From Streptomyces cacaoi (GTDB lineage Bacteria > Actinomycetota > Actinomycetes > Streptomycetales > Streptomycetaceae), in assembly GCF_006539165.1 (NCBI RefSeq), contig NZ_BJMM01000020.1, positions 1-64,000 on the forward strand: 64,000 nt of DNA, written 5' to 3'. The notes beneath the pieces are model-generated. The model ran no database searches and was not told where the DNA came from. It was given only the letters and a program-made list of their open reading frames with translations. The position numbers and the translations under genes were made by a program. Shown here piece by piece: positions 26,510 to 35,507 of the stretch (within the stretch, counting starts at the first letter, position 1; the number at the start of each line of letters is the position of its first letter).

Positions 26510-27529
26510 ATGTATCACTCCAGCCTCGGCACTCCGGACCGCGGCCCGCGCACCCCGGGCCGTACCGGCATGCTGGTCCTCGTCGTCGGCGTGCTGCTCG
26601 TCCAACTCGGCTTCCTGCTCAGCTACATCGGCTCCTTCCACCACCCCGAGCCGCAGCGCATCCCGCTCGCCGTCGCCGGACCGCAGCAGGCCGCCCAGAA
26701 GCTCGACGCGCTGCCCGGCGAGCCCGTACGGACCACGGTCGTCAAGGACGAGGCCGCCGCCCGGAAACGCATCATGGAGCGGGACGCCGAGGGCGCCTAC
26801 GTCATGGACCCCCGCGGCTCCACGGACACCCTCCTCGTCGCCTCCGGCGCCGGCGGCCCGCAGGCCCAGGCGCTGCGCAGGGCCGGCGAACGGGTCGCCG
26901 CCGAGGAGGACCGCACGGTGCGGGTGCGGGACGTCGCCCCGTCGGGCGATCAGGACTACGAGAGCCTCACCGCCTTCTACCTCATCGTCGGCTGGCTCGT
27001 CGGCGGCTACCTCGTGGCCTCCCTGCTGGGCGTGACGGCCGGCACCCGCCCCGCCTCCACCGGCAGGGCCGGGCTGCGGCTGGCGGGTATCGCGCTGTAC
27101 TCGGTGCTCTCCGGGCTGGGCGGAGCGATCATCGTGGACACCGTGCTCGGCGCGCTGCCGGGGCACTTCGTCCAGCTGTGGTGGCTCGGGGCGCTCCTCG
27201 TCTTCGGCACGGCGGCCGTCACGATGGCGCTGGAGGCGTTCTTCGGCATCGTCGGCATCGGGCTGGCCGTCGTCCTGTTCGTCGTCCTCGGCAACCCGAG
27301 CGCGGGCGGCGCCTTCCAGAAGCACCTCGTGCCACCGTTCTGGCGCGCCATCGGGGACTGGATCCCGACCGGAGCCGGCACCACCGCCGTCCGCAACATC
27401 GTCTACTTCTCCGGCAACGCCCTGGCGACCCCGCTCGTCGTCCTCGCCGTCTGGGCCGCCGCCGGGACCCTCCTGCTGCTGGCCGGGTCGGTCCGCCGCC
27501 GCGAGCCGGTCATGCCGCTGCCGCTGTGA
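26510..27529 (+). CDS. Multi-pass membrane protein (DUF3533/YhgE-like)
   Basis: A 339-residue membrane protein resembling ABC-2-like/YhgE-Pip (DUF3533) proteins. One transmembrane helix near residues 20-42 leads to an extracellular domain of about 110 residues, then five helices fill residues 150-330. The domain plan (TM, soluble domain, TM bundle) matches small-molecule or protein-export permeases without their own ATPase, but no motif names a substrate. The ATG at 26510 follows ACGGGAG; an in-frame ATG twelve codons earlier (MDEETRT) is possible. It is divergent from the LPMO gene, 186 bases away. Confidence 0.7.
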   Translation: MYHSSLGTPDRGPRTPGRTGMLVLVVGVLLVQLGFLLSYIGSFHHPEPQRIPLAVAGPQQAAQKLDALPGEPVRTTVVKDEAAARKRIMERDAEGAYVMDPRGSTDTLLVASGAGGPQAQALRRAGERVAAEEDRTVRVRDVAPSGDQDYESLTAFYLIVGWLVGGYLVASLLGVTAGTRPASTGRAGLRLAGIALYSVLSGLGGAIIVDTVLGALPGHFVQLWWLGALLVFGTAAVTMALEAFFGIVGIGLAVVLFVVLGNPSAGGAFQKHLVPPFWRAIGDWIPTGAGTTAVRNIVYFSGNALATPLVVLAVWAAAGTLLLLAGSVRRREPVMPLPL

Positions 27530-27634
27530 GCGCCCGCCTCCCGCTGTGCGTGCGCCCGGGGGCGCACGGGCACGGGCCCGGGGGCGCACGGCACGGGCGC
27601 GGTGGGGCGGACGCGGTGTGGGCACACGAAAAGA

Positions 27635-27666
27635 CCGAGGCCCTCGGATTTCTCCGAGGGCCTCGG
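27635..27666 (-). terminator. Terminator of tRNA-Lys copy 1
   Basis: Perfect 13-bp arms 27635-27647 and 27654-27666 (CCGAGGCCCTCGG and complement), 6-nt loop, with a TTTTCG run beyond it on the minus strand, directly after the tRNA. Confidence 0.85.
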
Positions 27667-27675
27667 CCTGTGCTG

Positions 27676-27749
27676 TACGCCGCCAGGGACTCGAACCCCG
27701 GACCCGCTGATTAAGAGTCAGCTGCTCTAACCAACTGAGCTAGCGGCGC
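27676..27749 (-). tRNA. tRNA-Lys (anticodon CTT), copy 1
   Basis: A cloverleaf folds on the minus strand: acceptor GCGCCGC with GCGGCGT, D-loop AGCTCAGTTGGTTAGAGC, anticodon stem-loop CTGACTCTTAATCAG with anticodon CTT, T-loop GGTTCGAGTCC, discriminator A, no encoded CCA. The acceptor starts with a G1-U72 wobble. The second copy at 42416-42489 has C72 instead. Confidence 0.97.
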
Positions 27750-27881
27750 CCGTCTGCCGTTTCCGGCTGACGACAGAAATACTACCCCCTTTCCGGGGGT
27801 GCTCGTGACCACCCGGGGACGCTGCTCGGCCCCGGCCCGCTCCAGGAGGGAAAAGCCCAGGTCGGCGCGGGGCTGACGGCC

Positions 27882-28673
27882 TCAGAGCGCCAGCGAGAGC
27901 ATCACGGGAGCGGCCTTCTTGCTCAGCGTCTCGGCGGCCCGGCGCAGCCGGTGGGCCTGGTCGACCGGCAGCGACAGCCCCAGGCAGCTGACCGCCGAGC
28001 CCGCCGTGACGGGCACCGCGGCGCACACCGTGCCGACCGCGTACTCCTGGAGATCGAGCGTGGGCACCGTCGGCGGCTGGCGGTCCAGCGCGTTGAGCAG
28101 CAGCCGCTCGTCGGTGATCGTCCGGGAGGTGAGCCGGGCCGTCTTGTGCCGGGTGAGGTGATCCATCCGGCCGTCGTGGTCCAGCTGGCTGAGCAGGCAC
28201 TTTCCGATGGCCGTGGCGTGCACGGCGGACCGGAAGTCCACCCACTGGTTGACGGCCGGGGTGCGCGGACCGTCGGCGACCTGCGTCGTCTCCAGCTCGC
28301 CGTTGTGGTACCGGCTGAAGTAGACGGCCGCGCCGACGGTGTCGCGCAGCTCGCCGAGGGTGCGCTGGAGCTTGTCCTGGAGCGCGTGGTCACGGTTGGT
28401 GCCCGAGCTGAGCAGCATCAGGGCCTCGCCGACGACATAGGCGCCGTCGGTGAGGCGCTGGAGGTACTGCTCGCGGCACAGCATGCGCAGCAGATGGTTC
28501 AGCTGCCCGGGCGGGAGCCCGGTGTCCCGCGAGATCGCGTCCTCCTGCGCGCCGTCCCGGTGCCGGGCGACCGACTCCAGCACGCGCAGCGCGTACTGCA
28601 CGGAGTGGAACGGCGCGGTCGGTTCTCGACCGGACTCCGGAGAGGGGTCTCCGGGTGGTTGGAACAACGCCAC
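27882..28673 (-). CDS. IclR-type transcriptional regulator
   Basis: A 263-residue IclR-family regulator. The winged helix lies at about residues 24-90 (SVQYALRVLESVARH; ISRDTGLPPGQLNHLLRML), and the effector domain at 95-260 (AVHATAIGKCLLSQL; QEYAVGTVCAAVPV) has the usual GAF-like fold. IclR proteins commonly control uptake and catabolism of aromatic or small organic acids. It sits downstream of the ehuBCDA genes on the same strand, 257 bases and a terminator away, and is the nearest regulator to the whole catabolic neighbourhood. The start is GTG after GGGGGA. Confidence 0.86.
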   Translation of the reverse strand: MALFQPPGDPSPESGREPTAPFHSVQYALRVLESVARHRDGAQEDAISRDTGLPPGQLNHLLRMLCREQYLQRLTDGAYVVGEALMLLSSGTNRDHALQDKLQRTLGELRDTVGAAVYFSRYHNGELETTQVADGPRTPAVNQWVDFRSAVHATAIGKCLLSQLDHDGRMDHLTRHKTARLTSRTITDERLLLNALDRQPPTVPTLDLQEYAVGTVCAAVPVTAGSAVSCLGLSLPVDQAHRLRRAAETLSKKAAPVMLSLAL

Positions 28674-28826
28674 GGTGTCCCCCTGAAGGTCGTGACCATC
28701 TGCGCCGTGGATACCCCGGGGTGACCACGGCAGTGCCTATCACGATAGCCGTCGGGGCGCTGCCGGAACCGGGCGATCGCTGTGATCGGCATATGCCGGG
28801 TGTGTGGCGTGCGCCCCTGGGCGCGC

Positions 28827-28856
28827 GCGAGCCCGCGCCGGGTGGCGCGGGCTCGC
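28827..28856 (-). terminator. Terminator after ehuA
   Basis: Perfect 13-bp arms 28827-28839 and 28844-28856 (GCGAGCCCGCGCC and complement), 4-nt loop GGGT, 75 bases beyond the ehuA stop. Confidence 0.75.
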
Positions 28857-28930
28857 CGGGTGCGCCGGGCATGCGACCGCACCCGACCGTGCACGGCACC
28901 GGCCTCCACGGGCGCACACCGCGCCGCCGT

Positions 28931-29749
28931 TCACAGCACCGCGCTGAGGAACTCCCTGGTGCGCTCGTGCTCGGGGTCGCTGAAGATCTTCTCCGGCGCA
29001 CCCGACTCGATGACCCGGCCGGCGTCGAACATCAGGACGTCGTCCGAGATGTCCCGGGCGAAGTTCATCTCGTGCGTGACGCACAGCATGGTGATGTCCG
29101 TGCTGTGCGCGATGTCCCGCAGCACGTCCAGCACCCCGGCCACCAGCTCCGGGTCGAGCGCCGAGGTGACCTCGTCCAGCAGCAGCACCTGGGGGCGCAT
29201 GGCCAGCGCGCGGGCTATGGCCACCCGCTGCTGCTGGCCGCCGGAGAGCTGGCTGGGGTACTTGTCGAGGTGGTCGGTCAGGCCCACCAGCTCCAGCAGC
29301 TCCCTGGCCCGCTGCTCCGCCTCGTCCTTGGACAGGCCGAGCACGTGCACCGGGGCCTCGGTGATGTTCCGCAGCACCTTCATGTTGGGGAACAGGTTGA
29401 ACTGCTGGAAGACCATGCCGATGTTCTTGCGGACCTCGCGCGAGTGCTTCTCGCCCGCCGGGACGAGCTTGCCGCCGCGCTCCTCGTGCGAGAGGTAGTC
29501 GCCCGCCACCTTGATGGTGCCCTCGTCCGGCTTCACCAGCGTCATCAGCAGCCGCAGGATCGTCGTCTTGCCGGAGCCGGACGGGCCTATGAGGGTCACG
29601 TGCTTGCCGGACGCCACGTCGAAACACAGGTTGTCCAGCACCACGTTGCTGCCGTAGCGCTTGGTGACCTTGTCGAACCTGATCAGCTCGCTGCCGTCCA
29701 CGGCCGGGTTCACGTGCTCGTTTCCGTTCGGTGTGCTCTCAGCGGACAA
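28931..29749 (-). CDS. ehuA: Polar amino acid/ectoine ABC transporter ATPase EhuA
   Basis: A 272-residue ABC ATPase of the PAAT family. Walker A is GPSGSGKTT, the Q-loop is in VFQQFNLFPNM, the signature is LSGGQQQRVAIARAL, Walker B is VLLLDEVTSALD, and the switch His is in VTHEMNFARD. The likely start is TTG at 29749, with GGAG eight bases upstream and an 11-nt overlap with ehuD; a GTG twelve codons later is the alternative. It is the last gene of ehuB-ehuC-ehuD-ehuA. The Ehu name follows gene order and similarity to ectoine importers, but PAAT systems vary in substrate. Confidence 0.78.
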   Translation of the reverse strand: MSAESTPNGNEHVNPAVDGSELIRFDKVTKRYGSNVVLDNLCFDVASGKHVTLIGPSGSGKTTILRLLMTLVKPDEGTIKVAGDYLSHEERGGKLVPAGEKHSREVRKNIGMVFQQFNLFPNMKVLRNITEAPVHVLGLSKDEAEQRARELLELVGLTDHLDKYPSQLSGGQQQRVAIARALAMRPQVLLLDEVTSALDPELVAGVLDVLRDIAHSTDITMLCVTHEMNFARDISDDVLMFDAGRVIESGAPEKIFSDPEHERTREFLSAVL

Positions 29750-30389
29750 GACGACGCTCCAGTGCTCGCATCAGCAGGGACGCGGGGTAGGCGATGAGGA
29801 TGAAGGCGATGCCGACCACGGTGATCGGCTCGGTGGGCAGGAAGGTGATGGCGCTGAACTGCCGGGCCTGGCCCAGCATGTCGAGGGCGCCGATCGTCGC
29901 GATCATCGGAGAGTCCTTCAGCATCGCGATCACGTAGTTGCCCAGCGCCGGCACCACACGGCGGATCGCCTGCGGCAGGATCACGGCGAGCCAGGTACGC
30001 GCACGCGGCAGGCTGAGCGCCGTGCACGCCTCCCACTGCCCCGCGGGCACACCGTCGATACCGGCGCGGTACACCTCGGCCGTGTACGTCGAGTAGTGCA
30101 GGCCGAGCCCGATGATGCCGGTCGTCAGCGCGGAGAAGGTGACGTTCCACTCCGGCAGCACGAAGTAGAGGAAGAACAGCTGCACCAGCAGCGGGGTGTT
30201 GCGGATGAACTCGGTGACGGCCGTGACCGGCCAGCGCACCACCTTCAGCGAGGAGCGCTGCGCCAGGGCCCACACCAGGCCGAGCGCGAAGGCGATCAGC
30301 GAACCGAACACCAGCGCCTGGAGCGTGGTGAGCACCCCGTCCCAGAAGCGGGGCATGAAGTCACCGACTGCGGACCAGTCCCACTGCAT
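29739..30389 (-). CDS. ehuD: PAAT permease EhuD
   Basis: A 216-residue membrane permease with about five transmembrane segments. The PAAT signature region is YTAEVYRAGIDGVPAGQWEACTALSLP followed by LPQAIRRVVPALGNYVIAMLKDSP, the coupling-helix area that contacts the ATPase. TGATG joins it to ehuC with a one-base overlap. It pairs with the next permease as a heterodimer for import of a polar zwitterionic substrate. Confidence 0.82.
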   Translation of the reverse strand: MQWDWSAVGDFMPRFWDGVLTTLQALVFGSLIAFALGLVWALAQRSSLKVVRWPVTAVTEFIRNTPLLVQLFFLYFVLPEWNVTFSALTTGIIGLGLHYSTYTAEVYRAGIDGVPAGQWEACTALSLPRARTWLAVILPQAIRRVVPALGNYVIAMLKDSPMIATIGALDMLGQARQFSAITFLPTEPITVVGIAFILIAYPASLLMRALERRLVR

Positions 30390-31135
30390 CAGGCACCCCC
30401 GGCGCTGGAGAGGTCACGCGAGACCTCGGACTGCTGACGGCCGGAGAGCTTGCGCAGCACGCCGGCACCCTTCTCGGGCTTCTGCCCCAGGCCCGCCTTG
30501 GCCTGCCGCTCCAGGGCCCGCATCCCGCGGGTGATCAGGAACGCCAGGACGAAGTACATGACGAGGATGATCGTGTAGACGGGGGCGCTGTCACCGAGCG
30601 CGTTGCGCACCAGCGAGGCACCGAAGGCGATGTCGCCGACGCCGAGCACGGACACCAGCGCGGTGCCCTTCAGCAGCTCGATCAGCAGGTTGTTGGCCGG
30701 CGGGATCATCCCGGGCCACGCCTGCGGCAGGGTGATCTTCACCAGTCGCTGCCAGGGGGAGAAGCTCAGCGCGATACCCGCCTCGTGCTGCGCGGCGGGT
30801 ACCGCCGCGATGGCACCGCGCACGATCTCCGAGCCGTAGGCGCCGTAGGTCAGTCCGAGTGCGAGGACCGCCGCCCACATCGGCACCAACTGCCAGCCGA
30901 AGGCGACGGGCAGCACGAAGAACACCCAGAACATCAGCACCAGCGCCGAGGTTCCCCGGAATATCTCCATGTAGAGCCCGGAGAGGAACCGGACCACCCA
31001 CAACCGGTTGGTCCGGGCGACGCCGACGACGAAGGCGACGAAAGCGCCGAGTGCCGCGCCGAAGACGGTCAACTGCACCGTCACCCAGACGCCTTTGAAG
31101 AGGAGTTCCCACAGACCCCCGGTGAGCTCTGTCAT
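30389..31135 (-). CDS. ehuC: PAAT permease EhuC
   Basis: A 248-residue permease with about five transmembrane helices. The signature region is YGSEIVRGAIAAVPAAQHEAGIALSFS then LPQAWPGMIPPANNLLIELLKGTALVS. Compared with EhuD it carries an extra basic cytoplasmic C-terminus of about 40 residues. The ATG overlaps the ehuB stop by four bases (ATGA), and an AAGGAGCG site lies inside the end of ehuB. Confidence 0.82.
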   Translation of the reverse strand: MTELTGGLWELLFKGVWVTVQLTVFGAALGAFVAFVVGVARTNRLWVVRFLSGLYMEIFRGTSALVLMFWVFFVLPVAFGWQLVPMWAAVLALGLTYGAYGSEIVRGAIAAVPAAQHEAGIALSFSPWQRLVKITLPQAWPGMIPPANNLLIELLKGTALVSVLGVGDIAFGASLVRNALGDSAPVYTIILVMYFVLAFLITRGMRALERQAKAGLGQKPEKGAGVLRKLSGRQQSEVSRDLSSAGGA

Positions 31136-32058
31136 TTGCAGCGCTCCTTCGCGGTGATCGTGGTCATCTCCTGCTCCAGGAATCCGAACGGCCGCATGAC
31201 GCGCAACAGTTCACCGCTCTTCTTCATCTTGTGCAGTTCACGGTTGAAGGCGTCCCGCAGCCTTTCCTCGCTCTTGCGGAAGGCGAAGGCGCCGGTGCCC
31301 AGTTCGGGCTTTCCGTCCACCTCGGGTATGAGGGACTTGGTGTACTCCACCTTCTTGCTCTTCGTCTGCCGAACGACATTGCGGACGGTGACCGCCGTGC
31401 CCGTGAACACGTCGGCACGTCCCTGCTCGACCGCCAGCAGTCCGGCGAGCTGGTCGGGCAGGAGCAGCATCTCCTTCTCCGAGATCCCGACTTCCTCCGC
31501 ATAGCCGATCTCGGCGTACCCCGTACCGGTCGCCAGCTTCGCGCCGCTCTTCTTGATGTCCTCGTAGGTGTGCAGGTTCTTGGGATTTCCCTTGCGTACG
31601 ATGAAGGCGTCCCGCATCTCGTACTCGGGGTCGGCGAAGAGCACCTGGCGGCACCGGTCCGCGTTGATGTACATGCCGGCCGCGACGACGTCGAACTGCA
31701 TCGAATTCAAGCCCGCGATGAGCGAGTTGAACTCGGTCGGGAAGGGCTGCACATTCGGTACACCGAGCCGCTTGAAGATGACGCGGGCGATCGCCGGTGA
31801 ACTCCCCGTGAGCTCACCGTTCTTGTCGATGTAGCTGTACGGCTGCTCCCCGGCGAGGCCGAGCCGGACGGTGCCCTGGGCCCTCAACCGCTCCAGCAGA
31901 TCACCGCCGTCGGAGGTTCCGGCGCTGGACACCCGGCTGCACGCGGTGGTCGCCCCGAGCGCACCGAGCGCGCCGAAAGATGCCGCACCGGCGAGCATCG
32001 AGCGGCGGCTGAAACGTCTTCCGGTAGTTCCGGTGTTGTTCCTTTGTGGTGGAGCCAT
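31132..32058 (-). CDS. ehuB: Substrate-binding protein EhuB-like
   Basis: A 308-residue solute-binding protein. The N-terminus has a twin-arginine-like start (RRFSRRSMLAGAASFGALGALG) and a lipobox-like TTAC, so export by Tat with lipid anchoring is possible. The mature fold is PBP type 2 of the glutamine/ectoine kind (GTVRLGLAGEQPYSYIDKNGELTGSSPAIA). Residue pairs for zwitterion binding are plausible (Arg in INADRCRQV; Asp in ADVFTG) but ligand specificity cannot be read. It is the first gene of the transporter operon and is divergent from DUF3830, 125 bases away. No strong ribosome site precedes the ATG. Confidence 0.78.
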   Translation of the reverse strand: MAPPQRNNTGTTGRRFSRRSMLAGAASFGALGALGATTACSRVSSAGTSDGGDLLERLRAQGTVRLGLAGEQPYSYIDKNGELTGSSPAIARVIFKRLGVPNVQPFPTEFNSLIAGLNSMQFDVVAAGMYINADRCRQVLFADPEYEMRDAFIVRKGNPKNLHTYEDIKKSGAKLATGTGYAEIGYAEEVGISEKEMLLLPDQLAGLLAVEQGRADVFTGTAVTVRNVVRQTKSKKVEYTKSLIPEVDGKPELGTGAFAFRKSEERLRDAFNRELHKMKKSGELLRVMRPFGFLEQEMTTITAKERCK

Positions 32059-32092
32059 GGGCGCGCCGCTACCCAGGTCCAGTCAAGTTATG

Positions 32093-32105
32093 CGGATCGA
32101 TTCCG
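32093..32105. promoter_or_regulatory. Near-palindrome in ehuB/DUF3830 divergent promoter
   Basis: CGGATCGATTCCG is almost self-complementary and sits in the 125-base divergent region. A TTGACA at 32147-32152 resembles a -35 box for the plus-strand gene, but I see no good -10 partner. Weak evidence for an operator. Confidence 0.3.
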
Positions 32106-32183
32106 GCCCTTACGGGGTCGCGTCCGTACTGTCCTCTGCGCCACCATTGACAGGCAAATGACCAATCGGTGTGCGGAGGCACG

Positions 32184-32705
32184 ATGGCTGATCGCTTCAT
32201 TCACGTCTCGTTGGACAAGCGCGGAGTGCGCTGCACCGCCAAGCTGCTCGACGACCGGGCCCCGATCACCTGTGCCGCCGTGTGGGACGCGCTTCCGCTC
32301 GGCGGCGACGTGTATCACGCGAAGTACGCGCGCAACGAGATCTATGCGCTTGTTCCGCCGTTCGCTCCCCAGGAGCCGCCGCTGGAGAATCCCACCATCA
32401 CGCCCATTCCCGGAGACCTCTGCTATTTCACCTTCTCCGACACGCAGTTGAGCACCGCGTCCTACGGGTACGAGGCGGCGGCCGAACAGCAGGGCACAGC
32501 GGCCGCGCACGCCGAACGCTCCACCGTCGTCGACCTCGCGCTGTTCTACGAGCGCAACAACCTGCTCATCAACGGGGACGCCGGCTGGGTGCCCGGCATC
32601 GTGTGGGGCCAGGTCGTGGAGGGGCTCGACGCCATGGCCGAGGCGTGCCAGGACCTGTGGCGCGCGGGAGCGCTCGGCGAGAGCCTCAGCTTCCGCAGGG
32701 CGTGA
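32184..32705 (+). CDS. DUF3830 family protein
   Basis: A 173-residue protein of the DUF3830 family, which adopts a cyclophilin-like fold and is usually encoded beside catabolic hydrolases and racemase-like enzymes. The core motif is YALVPPFAPQEPPLENPTIT, followed by PIPGDLCYFTFSDTQ and DLALFYERNNLLINGDAGWVPG. The biochemical role is unknown. GGAGG at 32175-32179 fixes the ATG at 32184 rather than an upstream GTG. It is transcribed away from ehuB across a shared promoter region and ends at a strong terminator facing the amidase gene. Confidence 0.82.
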   Translation: MADRFIHVSLDKRGVRCTAKLLDDRAPITCAAVWDALPLGGDVYHAKYARNEIYALVPPFAPQEPPLENPTITPIPGDLCYFTFSDTQLSTASYGYEAAAEQQGTAAAHAERSTVVDLALFYERNNLLINGDAGWVPGIVWGQVVEGLDAMAEACQDLWRAGALGESLSFRRA

Positions 32706-32710
32706 ACCGT

Positions 32711-32747
32711 CCGGTGCCCCGCCCCACCCGCGCGGGCGGGGCACCGG
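32711..32747. terminator. Terminator between convergent DUF3830 and amidase genes
   Basis: Perfect 14-bp arms 32711-32724 and 32734-32747 (CCGGTGCCCCGCCC and complement), 9-nt loop. Confidence 0.8.
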
Positions 32748-32774
32748 CCGCGCGGGCGGGGCGCGTGCGCACGG

Positions 32775-34187
32775 TCAACTCACCGGCGAGGGAACGCGGT
32801 TGGCGACGCCCGCCTCGAACAGAGCGTGCGAGGCGGCCAGGACGCGGGCGTCCGCGTGCCGGGGGCCGACGAGTTGCAGCCCCACCGGCAGCCCGTCGCC
32901 GTCCACCCCGCAGGGCACCGAGGCCGCCGGCTGCTGCGTCAGATTGAACGGATAGGTGAACGGCGTCCAGCCCGTCCAGCGGGTGTGTGCCGAACCCGCC
33001 GGCACCTCGGCGCCCGCCTCGAACGCGGTGATCGGCATCGTCGGCGTGGCCAGCAGGTCGTAGCGCTCGTGCAGCGCGCCCATCCGCCGGCCGAGCGCCA
33101 TCCGGTCGTCGACGGCCGCCAGATAGTCCAACGCGCTGTAGGCGGCGCCCTGTTCGCACACCTCGCGCAGCCCGGGGTCCAGCCGCTCGCGCTGCTCCGG
33201 CCGCAGGGACTGGGTGACCCGGGCCGCGCCGCTGAACCACAGGACGTGGAAGGACTCCACGGGATCGTCGAAGCCCGGGTCCACCTCCTCGACGTGCGCG
33301 CCCAGCTCCTCCAGCAGCGCGACCGCGGCGCGCACGGCCGCCGCCACCTGCCCGTCCACCGCGACGCGGCCGCCGAGGTCCGGCGAGAAGCCGATCCGCA
33401 GCCCCCGCACCCCCTCCGTGCCCGCGGCCAGCGCGGCGCGGAAGCTGTCGGCCACCGGCGCCAGTTGCGACCAGTCCCGCGCGTCCGGCCCGCTGATCAC
33501 ATCCAGCAGCAGCGCCGCGTCCCGCGCGTCCCGCGTCATCGGGCCGACGTGGGCGAGCGTGCCGAACGCGCTCGCCGGGTACAGCGGCACCCGCCCGTAC
33601 GTCGGCTTCAGCGCGTAGATCCCGCTGAACGCGGCCGGGATCCGCACCGAGCCGCCGCCGTCGGTGCCCAGCGACAGCGGCCCGGCGCCGAGCGCGACCG
33701 CCGCCGCGCTGCCGCCGCTGGAGCCGCCCGCCGTCCGGCCGGGCGCGTGCGGATTGCCGGTCGTCCCGTGCCGGGGGCTGTCGGTGACGCCCTTCCAGCC
33801 GAACTCCGGGGTGGTCGTCTTGCCGAGGAAGACCGCGCCGCTCTCCCGCAGCCGGGCCACCGAGGGCGAGTCCTCGTCCCAGGGCCCGGCCTCGTCCACC
33901 GTCCAGGAGCCCTTGAACGAGGGGCCGCCGCGCTGGAGCAGGATGTCCTTCACCGTGACGGGCACGCCGTCCACGGGCCCCGCCGGCTCGCCGCGCCGCC
34001 ACCGCCCGGCGGAGGCGTCCGCCCGGCGCAGCGCGTCCTCCTCGTCGATCCGGACGAAGGCGCCGGTGCGCTCCTGCGCAGCCGCCGCACGCTCCAGTGC
34101 CGCGCGGGTGACTTCCAGCGGGGTGAAATCGCCCGCCCCGTAGCCGGCGACGAGCTGGGCTGCGGTGAGGGCGGTGAGATCGGCCAT
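32775..34187 (-). CDS. Amidase signature family enzyme
   Basis: A 470-residue amidase. The Ser-cisSer-Lys triad is readable: the lysine in GVPVTVKDILLQRGG, the cis-Ser in RTAGGSSGGSAAAVALG, and the nucleophile Ser in LGTDGGGSVRIPAAFSG. The rest matches full-length amidases such as those acting on aliphatic or aromatic amides. GGGAGG lies eight bases before the ATG. It ends facing DUF3830 and lies in the same neighbourhood as an Ehu-type importer, a 2-hydroxyacid dehydrogenase and two racemase-like proteins, so a role hydrolysing an imported amide or a pathway intermediate is an inference. Confidence 0.9.
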   Translation of the reverse strand: MADLTALTAAQLVAGYGAGDFTPLEVTRAALERAAAAQERTGAFVRIDEEDALRRADASAGRWRRGEPAGPVDGVPVTVKDILLQRGGPSFKGSWTVDEAGPWDEDSPSVARLRESGAVFLGKTTTPEFGWKGVTDSPRHGTTGNPHAPGRTAGGSSGGSAAAVALGAGPLSLGTDGGGSVRIPAAFSGIYALKPTYGRVPLYPASAFGTLAHVGPMTRDARDAALLLDVISGPDARDWSQLAPVADSFRAALAAGTEGVRGLRIGFSPDLGGRVAVDGQVAAAVRAAVALLEELGAHVEEVDPGFDDPVESFHVLWFSGAARVTQSLRPEQRERLDPGLREVCEQGAAYSALDYLAAVDDRMALGRRMGALHERYDLLATPTMPITAFEAGAEVPAGSAHTRWTGWTPFTYPFNLTQQPAASVPCGVDGDGLPVGLQLVGPRHADARVLAASHALFEAGVANRVPSPVS

Positions 34188-34435
34188 GGCGAAACCTCCC
34201 GAGGACGGTCCGTTGCGGACCTGCGGAGCGGAACCGGAGGCCCCCGCCGCGGTACCCGCGGCCGGGGTGGTGAACGGCCCGGCGGCGGGGCCGGGACGGT
34301 GAGCGGGTGCGGCAGCGGCGGAACGCCACGGCCGCCGGGACCGCGGTGGACGCGGCGGGCGCGGGTGCGGTGGTTGCGGGAGGTGCGCCGGGGAGCCGTC
34401 GGCGGGGCCGGTGCGGCGGGCGTCCGGCCTGCCCG

Positions 34436-35425
34436 TCAGGCGCCGGGCGCGGGCTCGCGCGGGGCGGTCGGCACGTAACCGAGCCGTTTGTCGACGACGT
34501 TGACCAGCGGTTCGCCTGCCTCCCAGCGGTCGAAGTTGTCCAGGAACTGCTCCGCCAGATCGTCCCGCCAGCCGACCGTGTCCCCGCTCATGTGCGGGGA
34601 GATCAGCAGGCCGGGGACGTCCCACAGGCGGCTGGTGGTGGGCAGCGGCTCCTCCTCCAGGACGTCCAGCGCGGCGCCCTTGATCCGGTGTGCCAGCAGC
34701 GCGTCGACCAGATCGTCCTCGACGACGTGCTGCCCCCGGCCGACGTTCACGAAGTGCGCCGTGCGCTTCATCCGCGCGAACATCTCCGCATCGAACATGC
34801 CGGCGGATTCGGCGGTGAGCGGGGCGACGCACACGACCCAGTCGGCGTCCGGCACCAGGACGGGCAACGCGTCGATGGAATGCACCCTTCCGAATTCCGC
34901 GTCGCTATCCCGTGCGGTACGCCCCACGAGATCGATCCTGACACCGAGTGCCAGGAGTGCCCGGCTGATTTCCCGGCCGATTGGACCGGACCCCACAACG
35001 GTCGCTCGACTTCCACTCAAACGGAATGTCTCCCGGTGCCGCCAACGGCGCTGTCGTTGCAATTCCCAGGTTCCGTGAAAATCCTTGGCCATGGCCAGTA
35101 CGAGTCCCACGACGTATTCCGCGATGGGCCGGTCGAAGATTCCGCGGGCATTCGTGACGACCGTTCCGCGCCCGTCGTCCAGCTCCGGGAGCAGCCGGTC
35201 GACACCCGCGCTCGGCGTGTGCACCCAGCGCGGGCGCGGGCCCTCGCCGGGCCACGCCAGGCGGACCGCGTCCGAGAGGAAGTCCCACGCCAACAGGACG
35301 TCGGCGTAGGGGAGTTGATCTTTGAGCGTGCGCGCGTCGGCATGGCGCACCCGGGCCCGGCCCGCCAGCCGGTCGAGCCGGGGCAGCGGCTCCGCATCGA
35401 GGACGAGGACGCAGGTCTCGGACAT
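34436..35425 (-). CDS. D-2-hydroxyacid dehydrogenase
   Basis: A 329-residue NAD(P)-dependent dehydrogenase reducing 2-oxo acids to D-2-hydroxy acids, or the reverse. The nucleotide loop is VVGSGPIGREISRALLALG. Catalytic residues are Arg in FVNVGRGQ, Glu in LDVLEEEPLP, and His in LISPHMSGD. The usual GxGxxG is GSGPIG. The ATG at 35425 (MSETCVLVLD) is at the normal family start but lacks a clear ribosome site. It is divergent from the first racemase-like gene across a region with a striking inverted repeat, so both may share an operator. Confidence 0.87.
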   Translation of the reverse strand: MSETCVLVLDAEPLPRLDRLAGRARVRHADARTLKDQLPYADVLLAWDFLSDAVRLAWPGEGPRPRWVHTPSAGVDRLLPELDDGRGTVVTNARGIFDRPIAEYVVGLVLAMAKDFHGTWELQRQRRWRHRETFRLSGSRATVVGSGPIGREISRALLALGVRIDLVGRTARDSDAEFGRVHSIDALPVLVPDADWVVCVAPLTAESAGMFDAEMFARMKRTAHFVNVGRGQHVVEDDLVDALLAHRIKGAALDVLEEEPLPTTSRLWDVPGLLISPHMSGDTVGWRDDLAEQFLDNFDRWEAGEPLVNVVDKRLGYVPTAPREPAPGA

Positions 35426-35507
35426 AGGCAGGAAACCGTTTCGCAACGTGGGGACGGTTGGCTGGGAGCGGTCGGCGGACCGGGCGCGCATGCCTCAGAT
35501 GGAAGGA

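Noticed and set aside
27178-27714. Plus-strand frame ending in ARDSNPGPAD
   Set aside because: The ending is the tRNA-Lys gene read as protein, and the rest is a frame shadow of the DUF3533-like gene. The same ending at 42440-42454 has the same cause.
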